From Hyperoodon ampullatus (taxonomy: Eukaryota; Chordata; Mammalia; Artiodactyla; Ziphiidae), in NCBI GenBank assembly GCA_949752795.1, contig OX457071.1:78581983-78645982 (forward strand): a DNA stretch of 64,000 bases. Direction: 5' to 3'. Of the stretch, positions 44,862-58,773 are shown piece after piece (position 1 is the first letter of the stretch; every line of letters starts with the position of its first letter). The notes beneath the pieces are model-generated. The model made no database searches and was not told the DNA's origin. It saw nothing but the letters and a program-made list of their open reading frames with translations. The translations under genes were made by a program, and so were the position numbers.

Positions 44862-47800
44862 ATGCTGCTCCTGAGTCATGCCCTGACAGTGTCCCCAGCT
44901 AAGGACCTGATGCTAGGCCTCACTCGGGCCCTGTCGCTCTCGCTACGTCAGGCTGTGACGCTGTCCCTACCTGAAGCCCTGACACTGGTTCTAAACAAGG
45001 CCCCGATATTCTCAGTAACTAAGGTATTGACACTATACCTGGGTCATTTCCTGATAGTATACCTAGATCATAACTTATCCCTGTCTTTAGCTAAAGTCGA
45101 GCCTCTTATATCAACTAAAGCCCTGATGCTATGCATAACTCAGGCCCTCAATTTAGCCCCAAGGCCGTGACACTGTCCCTAAGTAAGGCCTAGATGCTGG
45201 TCCAATGTCAGGGCCTGATACTGTCCATATCAAAGTCCCTAACACTATGCGTGTCTCAAGCCCTGACAGTGTACCTAACAGAAGGCTGTGAGGCCAGTCC
45301 TAACCAAGACCCTGACACTGGCCCTAACAAAGGCTTTGATGGTAGTCCTAACCAAGGCCCTGACACTGTCCCTAAGTAGGGCCTGAGTCTACGGCTAACT
45401 CAGGCCGTGACACGATACGTCACCAAGGCCCTGGCACTGTCCCTAAGTAGGGCCTGAGACTACGGCTAACTCAGGCCGTGAGACGATACGTCACCAAGGC
45501 TCTGATGCTAGTCCTAAGTAAGGCCCTGACACTGTCCTAACTTATGCCCTGACACTACACGTAACACATGCCCTGACACTACACCTAACACAGACCCTGA
45601 CACTGTTCCTAAGAGAGGCACTAATTCCACTCCTAACTCAGGCCCTGACACTGTCCCTAACTAAGGCCCTGACAGTATACCTAATGAGGGCTCTGATGCT
45701 AGTCCTAACTAAGTCTGTGACACTAATCCTAAGAAAGGCCTTGACAGTACTCGTAACTAAGCCCCTGACACTGACCCTAACTAAGGCCTTGACACTACTC
45801 CTAAATCGGGCCCTGACACGATACCGAAGAAAGGCTCTGATGCTAGTTGTAAGTAAGGCCCTGACACTGTTCTTAACTAACGCCTTGACACTACCACTAA
45901 CTCAGGCTGTGATACTATCCCTAACTAAGGCCCTGACAGTGTCCCTAACTAAGGGCCTGACTGTCGTCCTAACTCTGGCCCTGCCATTATACAGATCAAA
46001 GGCTATGACACTCGTCCTAACCAAGGCACTGGCACTGTCCATCACTAAGGCTTGACACTACTTCTAACTCACGCCCTGATATTATACCTAACGAAGGCTC
46101 TGATGCTAACCCTAACTAAGGCCCTGACAGTGACCCTAAGTAAGGCCTTGAGACTATTCCTAAGTAAGGCCCTAGCCCTAGCCCTAGCCCCAGGCCCAGC
46201 CCCAGCCCCAGTCCCAGCTCCTGCCCCAGCTCCTACAGAGGCCTTTATGCTCCTGCTAGTGCTTGCCCTGACACTGTCCTTAACTAAGGCCTTGACACTA
46301 CTAGTAACTCAGGCCGTGATACTGTCCCTAACTAAGTCCCTGACAGTGTCCCTGACTAATTACCTGACTCTCCTCCTAACTCTGGCCCTGCCATTATACA
46401 TAACAAAGGCTCTAACGCTCGTCCTTAGCAAGGACCTGACACTGTCCCTCACTAATGCCCTGACGCTACTTCTAACTCAAGCTCTGACATTATACCTAAC
46501 AAAGGCTCTGATGCTAACCCTAACTAAGGCCTTGACACTATTCCTAAGTAAGGCCCTAGCCCCAGCCCCAGCCCCAGCCCCAGCCCCAGTCCCAGTCCCA
46601 GTCTCAGTCCCAGCTCCCGCCCCAGCTCCTACAGAGGCCTTTATGCTTCTCCTAGGCGTTGCCTTGACACTGTGCTTAACTGTGGCCTTGTGACTACTAG
46701 TAACTCAGGCCGTGATACTTTCCCTAACTAAGGCCCTGACAGTGTCCCCAGCTAAGGACCTGATGCTAGGCCTCACTCGGGCCCTGTCGCTCTCCTTACG
46801 TCAGGCTCTGACGCTGTCCCTAGCTGAAGTCCTGACACTGGTTCTAAACAAGGCCGCGATATTCTCAGTAACTAAGGTGTTGACACTATACCTGGGTCAT
46901 GTCCTGACAGTATACCTAGATCATAACTTATCCCTGTCTTTAGCTAAAGTGGAGCCTCTTATGGCAACTAAAGCCCAGATGCTATGCATAACTCAGGCCC
47001 TCAATTTAGCCCCAAGGCCGTGACACTGTCCCTAAGTAAGGCCTAGATGCTGGTCCAACGTCAGGGCCTGATACTGTCCCTATCAAAGTCCCTAACACTA
47101 TGCGTGTCTCAAGCCCTGACACTGTACCTAACAGAAGGATGTGACGTGAGTCCTAACCAAGACCCTGACACTGTCCCTAAGTAGGGCCTGAGACTACGGC
47201 TAACTCAGGCTGTGACACGATACGTCACAAGGCTCTGATGCTAGTCCTAACTAAGGCCCTGACAGTGACCCTAACTAAGGCCTTGACACTATTGCTAACT
47301 AAGGCCATAGCCCTAGCCGTAGCCCTAGCCCTAGCCCTTTCCTCAGCCCTAGACCCTGATGCTGATCCTACCGAGGCCCTTAATGCTCCTCCTAGGCCTT
47401 GCCCTGGCACTGTCCTTAACTAAGGCCTTGACACTACTAGTAACTCAGGCCGTGATACTGTCCCTAACTAAGTCCCTGACAGTGTCCCTGACTAATTGCC
47501 TGACTCTCCTCCTAACTCTGGCCCTGCCATTATACATAACAAAGGCTCTAATGCTCGTCCTTACCAAGAACCTGACACTGTCCCTCACTAAAGCCCTGAC
47601 AGTACTACTAACTCAAGCTCTGACATTATACCTAACAAAGGCTCTGATGCTAACCCTAACTAAGGCCCTGACAGTGACCCTAACTAAGTCCTTGACACTA
47701 TTCCTAACTAAGGCCCTAGCCCTAACCCTAGCCCTCCCCTAGCCCATCCCCATCCCCATCCCCATCCCCATTCCCAGCTCCAGCCCCAGCCCCAGCCCCA

Positions 47801-48354
47801 GCCGTAGCCCCAGCCCCAGCCCCTGATGCTGATCCTAAAGAGGCCCTTACGCTCCTCCTAGGCCTTGCCCTGACACTGTCCCTACCGAAGGCCGTGATAC
47901 TGGTCCTAAAGAAGGCCCAGGTGCTCTCGATAACTAAGGCCTTCAAAGTGTCCCTCGCTCCGTTCCGGACTTTATCCCTTGTCCATAGTTAATGTCCTCC
48001 CTCTTAGCCTACCTGAAGCCCTAATGCTGTCCCTAACTAAGGCCCTGACTAGTCATCCCTAAGGCCCTGACACTGTTTGTAAGTAAGGCCTGGAAGGTGT
48101 CCCTAATGCAGGCCCTGCTGCCCGCAATAACTAAAGGCCTAACGCTATCCTGAGCTAATATACTGAGCCATCTCGAGCCAAGGTCCTGACACTATCCCTA
48201 AGGCAGCCCTGATGCTGGCCCTAAATAAAGCCCTGAGGCTGTCCGTAACACAGGCCCTGAAGCTATCCGTAACTGAGGCCTTGACACTCCACCTAACTCA
48301 GGCCCTGATCATGTCTTTAACTAAGACCGTAATGCTGATCCTACAGAGGCCCTG
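44862..48354. repeat. HOR unit U15 (3493 bp)
   Basis: Type I unit with a doubled 71-bp element at 45382-45523. It is in the U1/U18 subfamily (ATGACACTCG, AGCTCCCGCC, TTTCCTCAGCCCTAG) and also carries a CCTACCGAGG variant near 47367 shared with U18 and U19. B begins near 46712 with GATGTGACGTGAG. Tract t2 is at about 47714-47823. Confidence 0.94.
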
Positions 48355-51300
48355 ATGCTGCTCCTGAGTCATGCCCTGACAGTGTCCCCAGCTAAGGACC
48401 TGATGCTAGGCCTCACTCGGGCCCTGTCGCTCTCCCTACGTCAGGCTGTGACGCTGTCCCTGCCTGAAGCCCTGACACTGGTTCTAAACAAGGCCCCGAT
48501 ATTCTCAGTAACTAAGGTATTGACACTATACCTGGGTCATTTCCTGATAGTATACCTAGATCATAACTTATCCCTGTCTTTAGCTAAAGTCGAGCCTCTT
48601 ATATCAACTAAAGCCCTGATGCTATGCATAACTCAGGCCCTCAATTTAGCCCCAAGGCCGTGACACTGTCCCTAAGTAAGGCCTAGATGCTGGTCCAATG
48701 TCAGGGCCTGATGCTGTCCATATCAAAGTCCCTAACACTATGCGTGTCTCAAGCCCTGACAGTGTACCTAACAGAAGGCTGTGAGGCCAGTCCTAACCAA
48801 GACCCTGACACTGGCCCTAACAAAGGCTCTGATGGTAGTCCTAACCAAGGCCCTGGCACTGTCCCTAAGTAGGGCCTGAGACTACGGCTAACTCAGGCCG
48901 TGAGACGATACGTCACCAAGGCTCTGATGCTAGTCCTAAGTAAGGCCCTGACACTGTCCTAACTTATGCCCTGACACTACACGTAACACATGCCCTGACA
49001 CTACACCTAACACAGACCCTGACACTGTTCCTAAGAGAGGCACTAATTCCACTCCTAACTCAGGCCCTGACACTGTCCCTAACTAAGGCCCTGACAGTAT
49101 ACCTAATGAGGGCTCTGATGCTAGTCCTAACTAAGTCTGTGACACTAATCCTAAGAAAGGCCTTGACAGTACTCGTAACTAAGCCCCTGACACTGACCCT
49201 AACTAAGGCCTTGACACTACTCCTAAATCGGGCCCTGACACGATACCGAAGAAAGGCTCTGATGCTAGTTGTAAGTAAGGCCCTGACACTGTTCTTAACT
49301 AACGCCTTGACACTACCACTAACTCAGGCTGTGATACTATCCCTAACTAAGGCCCTGACAGTGTCCCTAACTAAGGGCCTGACTGTCGTCCTAACTCTGG
49401 CCCTGCCATTATACAGATCAAAGGCTATGACGCTCGTCCTAACCAAGGCACTGGCACTGTCCATCACTAAGGCTTGACACTACTTCTAACTCACGCCCTG
49501 ATATTATACCTAACGAAGGCTCTGATGCTAACCCTAACTAAGGCCCTGATAGTGACCCTAAGTAAGGACTTGAGACTATTCCTAAGTAAGGCCCTAGCCC
49601 TAGCCCTAGCCCCAGGCCCAGCCCCAGCCCCAGTCCCAGCTCCTGCCCCAGCTCCTACAGAGGCCTTTATGCTCCTGCTAGTGCTTGCCCTGACACTGTC
49701 CTTAAGTAAGGCCTTGACACTACTAGTAACTCAGGCCGTGATACTGTCCCTAACTAAGTCCCTGACAGTGTCCCTGACTAATTACCTGACTCTCCTCCTA
49801 ACTCTGGCCCTGCCATTATACATAACAAAGGCTCTAACGCTCGTCCTTAGCAAGGACCTGACACTGTCCCTCACTAATGCCCTGACGCTACTTCTAACTC
49901 AAGCTCTGACATTATACCTAACAAAGGCTCTGATGCTAACCCTAACTAAGGCCCTGACAGTGACCCTAAGTAAGGCCTTGAGACTATTCCTAAGTAAGGC
50001 CCTAGCCCCAGCCCTAGCCCCAGCCCCAGCTCCAGCCCCAGTCCCAGTCCCAGCTCCTGCCCCAGCTCCTACAGAGGCCTTTATGCTTCTCCTAGGCGTT
50101 GCCTTGACACTGTGCTTAACTGTGGCCTTGTGACTACTAGTAACTCAGGCCGTGATACTTTCCCTAACTAAGGCCCTGACAGTGTCCCCAGCTAAGGACC
50201 TGATGCTAGGCCTCACTCGGGCCCTGTCGCTCTCCTTACGTCAGGCTCTGACGCTGTCCCTAGCTGAAGTCCTGCCACTGGTTCTAAACAAGGCCGCGAT
50301 ATTCTCAGTAACTAAGGTGTTGACACTATACCTGGGTCATGTCCTGACAGTATACCTAGATCATAACTTATCCTTGTCTTTAGCTAAAGTGGAGCCTCTT
50401 ATGGCAACTAAAGCCCAGATGCTATGCATAACTCAGGCCCTCAATTTAGCCCCAAGGCCGTGACACTGTCCCTAAGTAAGGCCTAGATGCTGGTCCAACG
50501 TCAGGGCCTGATACTGTCCCTATCAAAGTCCCTAACACTATGCGTGTCTCAAGCCCTGACACTGTACCTAACAGAAGGATCTGACGCCAGTCCTAACCAA
50601 GACCCTGACACTGTCCCTAAGTAGGGCCTGAGACTACGGCCAGCTCAGGCTGTGACACGATACGTCACAAGGCTCTGATGCTAGTCCTAACTAAGGCCCT
50701 GACAGTGACCCTAACTAAGGCCTTGACACTATTGCTAACTAAGGCCATAGCCCTAACCGTAGCCCTAGCCCTAGCCCTTGCCTCAGCCCCAGACCCTGAT
50801 GCTGATCCTACAGAGGCCCTTAATGCTCCTCCTAGGCCTTGCCCTGACACTGTCCTTAACTAAGGCCTTGACACTACTAGTAACTCAGGCCGTGATACTG
50901 TCCCTAACTAAGTCCCTGACAGTGTCCCTGACTAATTGCCTGACTCTCCTCCTAACTCTGGCCCTGCCATTATACATAACAAAGGCTCTAATGCTCGTCC
51001 TTACCAAGAACCTGACACTGTCCCTCACTAAAGCCCTGACAGTACTACTAACTCAAGCTCTGACATTATACCTAACAAAGGCTCTGATGCTAACCCTAAC
51101 TAAGGCCCTGACAGTGACCCTAACTAAGTCCTTGACACTATTCCTAACTAAGGCCGTAGCCCTAACCCTAGCCCTAGCCCTCCCCTAGCCCATCCCCATC
51201 CCCATCCCCATTCCCATTCCCAGCCCCAGCCCCAGCCCCAGCCCCAGCCGTAGCCCCAGCCCCAGCCCCTGATGCTGATCCTAAAGAGGCCCTTATGCTC

Positions 51301-51800
51301 CTCCTAGGCCTTGCCCTGACACTGTCCCTACCGAAGGCCGTGATACTGGTCCTAAAGAAGGCCCAGGTGCTCTCGATAACTAAGGCCTTCAAAGTGTCCC
51401 TCGCTCCGTTTCGGACTTTATCCCTTGTCCAAAGTTAATGTCCTCCCTCTTAGCCTACCTGAAGCCCTAATGCTGTCCCTAACTAAGGCCCTGACTAGTC
51501 ATCCCTAAGGCCCTGACACTGTTTGTAAGTAAGGCCTGGAAGGTGTCCCTAATGCAGGCCCTGCTGCCCGTAATAACTAAAGGCCTAACGCTATCCTGAG
51601 CTAATATACTGAGCCATCTCGAGCCAAGGTCCTGACACTATCCCTAAGGCAGCCCTGATGCTGGCCCTAAATAAAGCCCTGAGGCTGTCCGTAACACAGG
51701 CCCTGAAGCTATCCGTAACTGAGGCCTTGACACTCCACCTAACTCAGGCCCTGATCATGTCTTTAACTAAGACCGTAATGCTGATCCTACAGAGGCCCTG
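48355..51800. repeat. HOR unit U16 (3446 bp)
   Basis: Type II unit with a single 71-bp element. Unlike other single-copy units, this copy has the marks of the second copy of a doubled element (CCCTGGCACTG, GTGAGACG and CCTAAGTAAGG at 48851-48945). It is in the U2/U6/U19 subfamily. Private changes are AAGGACTTGAG near 49564 and TGCCACTGG near 50273 (also in U7). Tract t2 is at about 51153-51269. Confidence 0.93.
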
Positions 51801-54800
51801 ATGCTGCTCCTGAGTCATGCCCTGACAGTGTCCCCAGCTAAGGACCTGATGCTAGGCCTCACTCGGGCCCTGTCGCTCTCGCTACGTCAGGCTGTGACGC
51901 TGTCCCTACCTGAAGCCCTGACACTGGTTCTAAACAAGGCCCCGATATTCTCAGTAACTAAGGTATTGACACTATACCTGGGTCATTTCCTGATAGTATA
52001 CCTAGATCATAACTTATCCCTGTCTTTAGCTAAAGTCGAGCCTCTTATATCAACTAAAGCCCTGATGCTATGCATAACTCAGGCCCTCAATTTAGCCCCA
52101 AGGCCGTGACACTGTCCCTAAGTAAGGCCTAGATGCTGGTCCAATGTCAGGGCCTGATACTGTCCATATCAAAGTCCCTAACACTATGCGTGTCTCAAGC
52201 CCTGACAGTGTACCTAACAGAAGGCTGTGAGGCCAGTCCTAACCAAGACCCTGACACTGGCCCTAACAAAGGCTTTGATGGTAGTCCTAACCAAGGCCCT
52301 GACACTGTCCCTAAGTAGGGCCTGAGTCTACGGCTAACTCAGGCCGTGACACGATACGTCACCAAGGCCCTGGCACTGTCCCTAAGTAGGGCCTGAGACT
52401 ACGGCTAACTCAGGCCGTGACACGATACGTCACCAAGGCTCTGATGCTAGTCCTAAGTAAGGCCCTGACACTGTCCTAACTTATGCCCTGACACTACACG
52501 TAACACATGCCCTGACACTACACCTAACACAGACCCTGACACTGTTCCTAAGAGAGGCACTAATTCCACTCCTAACTCAGGCCCTGACACTGTCCCTAAC
52601 TAAGGCCCTGACAGTATACCTAATGAGGGCTCTGATGCTAGTCCTAACTAAGTCTGTGACACTAATCCTAAGAAAGGCCTTGACAGTACTCGTAACTAAG
52701 CCCCTGACACTGACCCTAACTAAGGCCTTGACACTACTCCTAAATCGGGCCCTGACACGATACCGAAGAAAGGCTCTGATGCTAGTTGTAAGTAAGGCCC
52801 TGACACTGTTCTTAACTAACGCCTTGACACTACTACTAACTCAGGCTGTGATACTGTCCCTAACTAAGGCCCTGACAGTGTCCCTAACTAAGGGCCTGAC
52901 TGTCGTCCTAACTCTGGCCCTGCCATTATACAGATCAAAGGCTATGACGCTCGTCCTAACCAAGGCACTGGCACTGTCCATCACTAAGGCTTGACACTAC
53001 TTCTAACTCACGCCCTGATATTATACCTAACGAAGGCTCTGATGCTAACCCTAACTAAGGCCCTGACAGTGACCCTAAGTAAGGCCTTGAGACTATTCCT
53101 AAGTAAGGCCCTAGCCCTAGCCCTAGCCCCAGGCCCAGCCCCAGCCCCAGTCCCAGCTCCTGCCCCAGCTCCTACAGAGGCCTTTATGCTCCTGCTAGTG
53201 CTTGCCCTGACACTGTCCTTAAGTAAGGCCTTGACACTACTAGTAACTCAGGCCGTGATACTGTCCCTAACTAAGTCCCTGACAGTGTCCCTGACTAATT
53301 ACCTGACTCTCCTCCTAACTCTGGCCCTGCCATTATACATAACAAAGGCTCTAACGCTCGTCCTTAGCAAGGACCTGACACTGTCCCTCACTAAGGCCCT
53401 GACGCTACTTCTAACTCAAGCTCTGACATTATACCTAACAAAGGCTCTGATGCTAACCCTAACTAAGGCCTTGACACTATTCCTAAGTAAGGCCCTAGCC
53501 CCAGCCCCAGCCCCAGCCCCAGTCCCAGTCTCAGTCCCAGCTCCTGCCCCAGCTCCTACAGAGGCCTTTATGCTTCTCCTAGGTGTTGCCTTGACACTGT
53601 GCTTAACTGTGGCCTTGTGACTACTAGTAACTCAGGCCGTGATACTTTCCCTAACTAAGGCCCTGACAGTGTCCCCAGCTAAGGACCTGATGCTAGGCCT
53701 CACTCGGGCCCTGTCGCTCTCCTTACGTCAGGCTCTGACGCTGTCCCTAGCTGAAGTCCTGACACTGGTTCTAGACAAGGCCGCGATATTCTCAGTAACT
53801 AAGGTGTTGACACTATACCTGGGTCATGTCCTGACAGTATACCTAGATCATAACTTATCCCTGTCTTTAGCTAAAGTGGAGCCTCTTATGGCAACTAAAG
53901 CCCAGATGCTATGCATAACTCAGGCCCTCAATTTAGCCCCAAGGCCGTGACACTGTCCCTAAGTAAGGCCTAGATGCTGGTCCAACGTCAGGGCCTGATA
54001 CTGTCCCTATCAAAGTCCCTAACACTATGCGTGTCTCAAGCCCTGACACTGTACCTAACAGAAGGATGTGACGTGAGTCCTAACCAAGACCCTGACACTG
54101 TCCCTAAGTAGGGCCTGAGACTACGGCTAACTCAGGCTGTGACACGATACGTCACAAGGCTCTGATGCTAGTCCTAACTAAGGCCCTGACAGTGACCCTA
54201 ACTAAGGCCTTGACACTATTGCTAACTAAGGCCATAGCCCTAGCCGTAGCCCTAGCCCTAGCCCTTGCCTCAGCCCCAGACCCTGATGCTGATCCTACAG
54301 AGGCCCTTAATGCTCCTCCTAGGCCTTGCCCTGACACTGTCCTTAACTAAGGCCTTGACACTACTAGTAACTCAGGCCGTGATACTGTCCCTAACTAAGT
54401 CCCTGACAGTGTCCCTGACTAATTGCCTGACTCTCCTCCTAACTCTGGCCCTGCCATTATACATAACAAAGGCTCTAATGCTCGTCCTTACCAAGAACCT
54501 GACACTGTCCCTCACTAAAGCCCTGACAGTACTACTAACTCAAACTCTGACATTATACCTAACAAAGGCTCTGATGCTAACCCTAACTAAGGCCCTGACA
54601 GTGACCCTAACTAAGTCCTTGACACTATTCCTAGCTAAGGCCGTAGCCCTAACCCTAGCCCTAGCCCTCCCCTAGCCCATCCCCATCCCCATCCCCATTC
54701 CCAGCCCCAGCCCCAGCCCCAGCCCCAGTGTAGCCCCAGCCCCAGCCCCTGATGCTGATCCTAAAGAGGCCCTTATGCTCCTCCTAGGCCTTGCCCTGAC

Positions 54801-55280
54801 ACTGTCCCTACCGAAGGCCGTGATACTGGTCCTAAAGAAGGCCCAGGTGCTCTCGATAACTAAGGCCTTCAAAGTGTCCCTCGCTCCGTTTCGGACTTTA
54901 TCCCTTGTCCAAAGTTAATGTCCTCCCTCTTAGCCTACCTGAAGCCCTAATGCTGTCCCTAACTAAGGCCCTGACTAGTCATCCCTAAGGCCCTGACACT
55001 GTTTGTAAGTAAGGCCTGGAAGGTGTCCCTAATGCAGGCCCTGCTGCCCGCAATAACTAAAGGCCTAACGCTATCCTGAGCTAATATACTGAGCCATCTC
55101 GAGCCAAGGTCCTGACACTATCCCTAAGGCAGCCCTGATGCTGGCCCTAAATAAAGCCCTGAGGCTGTCCGTAACACAGGCCCTGAAGCTATCCGTAACT
55201 GAGGCCTTGACACTCCACCTAACTCAGGCCCTGATCATGTCTTTAACTAAGACCGTAATGCTGATCCTACAGAGGCCCTG
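51801..55280. repeat. HOR unit U17 (3480 bp)
   Basis: Type I unit with a doubled 71-bp element at 52321-52462. From there to its end it matches U14 at an offset of 10,419 bp, including TCTAGACAAGG, GATGTGACGTGAG, CAAACTCTGAC and the 1-bp-deleted t2 (about 54640-54749). It also shares AGGTGTTGCC near 53580 with U14. Confidence 0.94.
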
Positions 55281-58200
55281 ATGCTGCTCCTGAGTCATGC
55301 CCTGACAGTGTCCCCAGCTAAGGACCTGATGCTAGGCCTCACTCGGGCCCTGTCTCTCTCGCTACGTCAGGCTGTGACGCTGTCCCTACCTGAAGCCCTG
55401 ACACTGGTTCTAAACAAGGCCCCGATATTCTCAGTAACTAAGGTATTGACACTATACCTGGGTCATTTCCTGATAGTATACCTAGATCATAACTTATCCC
55501 TGTCTTTAGCTAAAGTCGAGCCTCTTATATCAACTAAAGCCCTGATGCTATGCATAACTCAGGCCCTCAATTTAGCCCCAAGGCCGTGACACTGTCCCTA
55601 AGTAAGGCCTAGATGCTGGTCCAATGTCAGGGCCTGATACTGTCCATATCAAAGTCCCTAACACTATGCGTGTCTCAAGCCCTGACAGTGTACCTAACAG
55701 AAGGCTGTGAGGCCAGTCCTAACCAAGACCCTGACACTGGCCCTAACAAAGGCTTTGATGGTAGTCCTAACCAAGGCCCTGACACTGTCCCTAAGTAGGG
55801 CCTGAGTCTACGGCTAACTCAGGCCGTGACACGATACGTCACCAAGGCCCTGGCACTGTCCCTAAGTAGGGCCTGAGACTACGGCTAACTCAGGCCGTGA
55901 GACGATACGTCACCAAGGCTCTGATGCTAGTCCTAAGTAAGGCCCTGACACTGTCCTAACTTATGCCCTGACACTACACGTAACACATGCCCTGACACTA
56001 CACCTAACACAGACCCTGACACTGTTCCTAAGAGAGGCACTAATTCCACTCCTAACTCAGGCCCTGACACTGTCCCTAACTAAGGCCCTGACAGTATACC
56101 TAATGAGGGCTCTGATGCTAGTCCTAACTAAGTCTGTGACACTAATCCTAAGAAAGGCCTTGACAGTACTCGTAACTAAGCCCCTGACACTGACCCTAAC
56201 TAAGGCCTTGACACTACTCCTAAATCGGGCCCTGACACGATACCGAAGAAAGGCTCTGATGCTAGTTGTAAGTAAGGCCCTGACACTGTTCTTAACTAAC
56301 GCCTTGACACTACCACTAACTCAGGCTGTGATACTATCCCTAACTAAGGCCCTGACAGTGTCCCTAACTAAGGGCCTGACTGTCGTCCTAACTCTGGCCC
56401 TGCCATTATACAGATCAAAGGCTATGACACTCGTCCTAACCAAGGCACTGGCACTGTCCATCACTAAGGCTTGACACTACTTCTAACTCACGCCCTGATA
56501 TTATACCTAACGAAGGCTCTGATGCTAACCCTAACTAAGGCCCTGACAGTGACCCTAAGTAAGGCCTTGAGACTATTCCTAAGTAAGGCCCTAGCCCTAG
56601 CCCTAGCCCCAGGCCCAGCCCCAGCCCCAGTCCCAGCTCCTGCCCCAGCTCCTACAGAGGCCTTTATGCTCCTGCTAGTGCTTGCCCTGACACTGTCCTT
56701 AACTAAGGCCTTGACACTACTAGTAACTCAGGCCGTGATACTGTCCCTAACTAAGTCCCTGACAGTGTCCCTGACTAATTACCTGACTCTCCTCCTAACT
56801 CTGGCCCTGCCATTATACATAACAAAGGCTCTAACGCTCGTCCTTAGCAAGGACCTGACACTGTCCCTCACTAATGCCCTGACGCTACTTCTAACTCAAG
56901 CTCTGACATTATACCTAACAAAGGCTCTGATGCTAACCCTAACTAAGGCCTTGACACTATTCCTAAGTAAGGCCCTAGCCCCAGCCCCAGCCCCAGCCCC
57001 AGCCCCAGTCCCAGTCCCAGTCTCAGTCCCAGCTCCCGCCCCAGCTCCTACAGAGGCCTTTATGCTTCTCCTAGGCGTTGCCTTGACACTGTGCTTAACT
57101 GTGGCCTTGTGACTACTAGTAACTCAGGCCGTGATACTTTCCCTAACTAAGGCCCTGACAGTGTCCCCAGCTAAGGACCTGATGCTAGGCCTCACTCGGG
57201 CCCTGTCGCTCTCCTTACGTCAGGCTCTGACGCTGTCCCTAGCTGAAGTCCTGACACTGGTTCTAAACAAGGCCGCGATATTCTCAGTAACTAAGGTGTT
57301 GACACTATACCTGGGTCATGTCCTGACAGTATACCTAGATCATAACTTATCCCTGTCTTTAGCTAAAGTGGAGCCTCTTATGGCAACTAAAGCCCAGATG
57401 CTATGCATAACTCAGGCCCTCAATTTAGCCCCAAGGCCGTGACACTGTCCCTAAGTAAGGCCTAGATGCTGGTCCAACGTCAGGGCCTGATACTGTCCCT
57501 ATCAAAGTCCCTAACACTATGCGTGTCTCAAGCCCTGACACTGTACCTAACAGAAGGATCTGACGCCAGTCCTAACCAAGACCCTGACACTGTCCCTAAG
57601 TAGGGCCTGAGACTACGGCTAACTCAGGCTGTGACACGATACGTCACAAGGCTCTGATGCTAGTCCTAACTAAGGCCCTGACAGTGACCCTAACTAAGGC
57701 CTTGACACTATTGCTAACTAAGGCCATAGCCCTAGCCGTAGCCCTAGCCCTAGCCCTTTCCTCAGCCCTAGACCCTGATGCTGATCCTACCGAGGCCCTT
57801 AATGCTCCTCCTAGGCCTTGCCCTGGCACTGTCCTTAACTAAGGCCTTGACACTACTAGTAACTCAGGCCGTGATACTGTCCCTAACTAAGTCCCTGACA
57901 GTGTCCCTGACTAATTGCCTGACTCTCCTCCTAACTCTGGCCCTGCCATTATACATAACAAAGGCTCTAATGCTCGTCCTTACCAAGAACCTGACACTGT
58001 CCCTCACTAAAGCCCTGACAGTACTACTAACTCAAGCTCTGACATTATACCTAACAAAGGCTCTGATGCTAACCCTAACTAAGGCCCTGACAGTGACCCT
58101 AACTAAGTCCTTGACACTATTCCTAACTAAGGCCCTAGCCCTAACCCTAGCCCTCCCCTAGCCCATCCCCATCCCCATCCCCATCCCCATTCCCAGCTCC

Positions 58201-58773
58201 AGCCCCAGCCCCAGCCCCAGCCGTAGCCCCAGCCCCAGCCCCTGATGCTGATCCTAAAGAGGCCCTTACGCTCCTCCTAGGCCTTGCCCTGACACTGTCC
58301 CTACCGAAGGCCGTGATACTGGTCCTAAAGAAGGCCCAGGTGCTCTCGATAACTAAGGCCTTCAAAGTGTCCCTCGCTCCGTTCCGGACTTTATCCCTTG
58401 TCCATAGTTAATGTCCTCCCTCTTAGCCTACCTGAAGCCCTAATGCTGTCCCTAACTAAGGCCCTGACTAGTCATCCCTAAGGCCCTGACACTGTTTGTA
58501 AGTAAGGCCTGGAAGGTGTCCCTAATGCAGGCCCTGCTGCCCGCAATAACTAAAGGCCTAACGCTATCCTGAGCTAATATACTGAGCCATCTCGAGCCAA
58601 GGTCCTGACACTATCCCTAAGGCAGCCCTGATGCTGGCCCTAAATAAAGCCCTGAGGCTGTCCGTAACACAGGCCCTGAAGCTATCCGTAACTGAGGCCT
58701 TGACACTCCACCTAACTCAGGCCCTGATCATGTCTTTAACTAAGACCGTAATGCTGATCCTACAGAGGCCCTG
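55281..58773. repeat. HOR unit U18 (3493 bp)
   Basis: Type I unit with a doubled 71-bp element at 55801-55942. It equals U15 in length and matches it at an offset of 10,419 bp. Differences include CTCTCTCG in place of CGCTCTCG in the A core and GGATCTGACGCCAG in B (near 57556) where U15 has GGATGTGACGTGAG. Tract t2 is at about 58133-58242. Confidence 0.94.
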
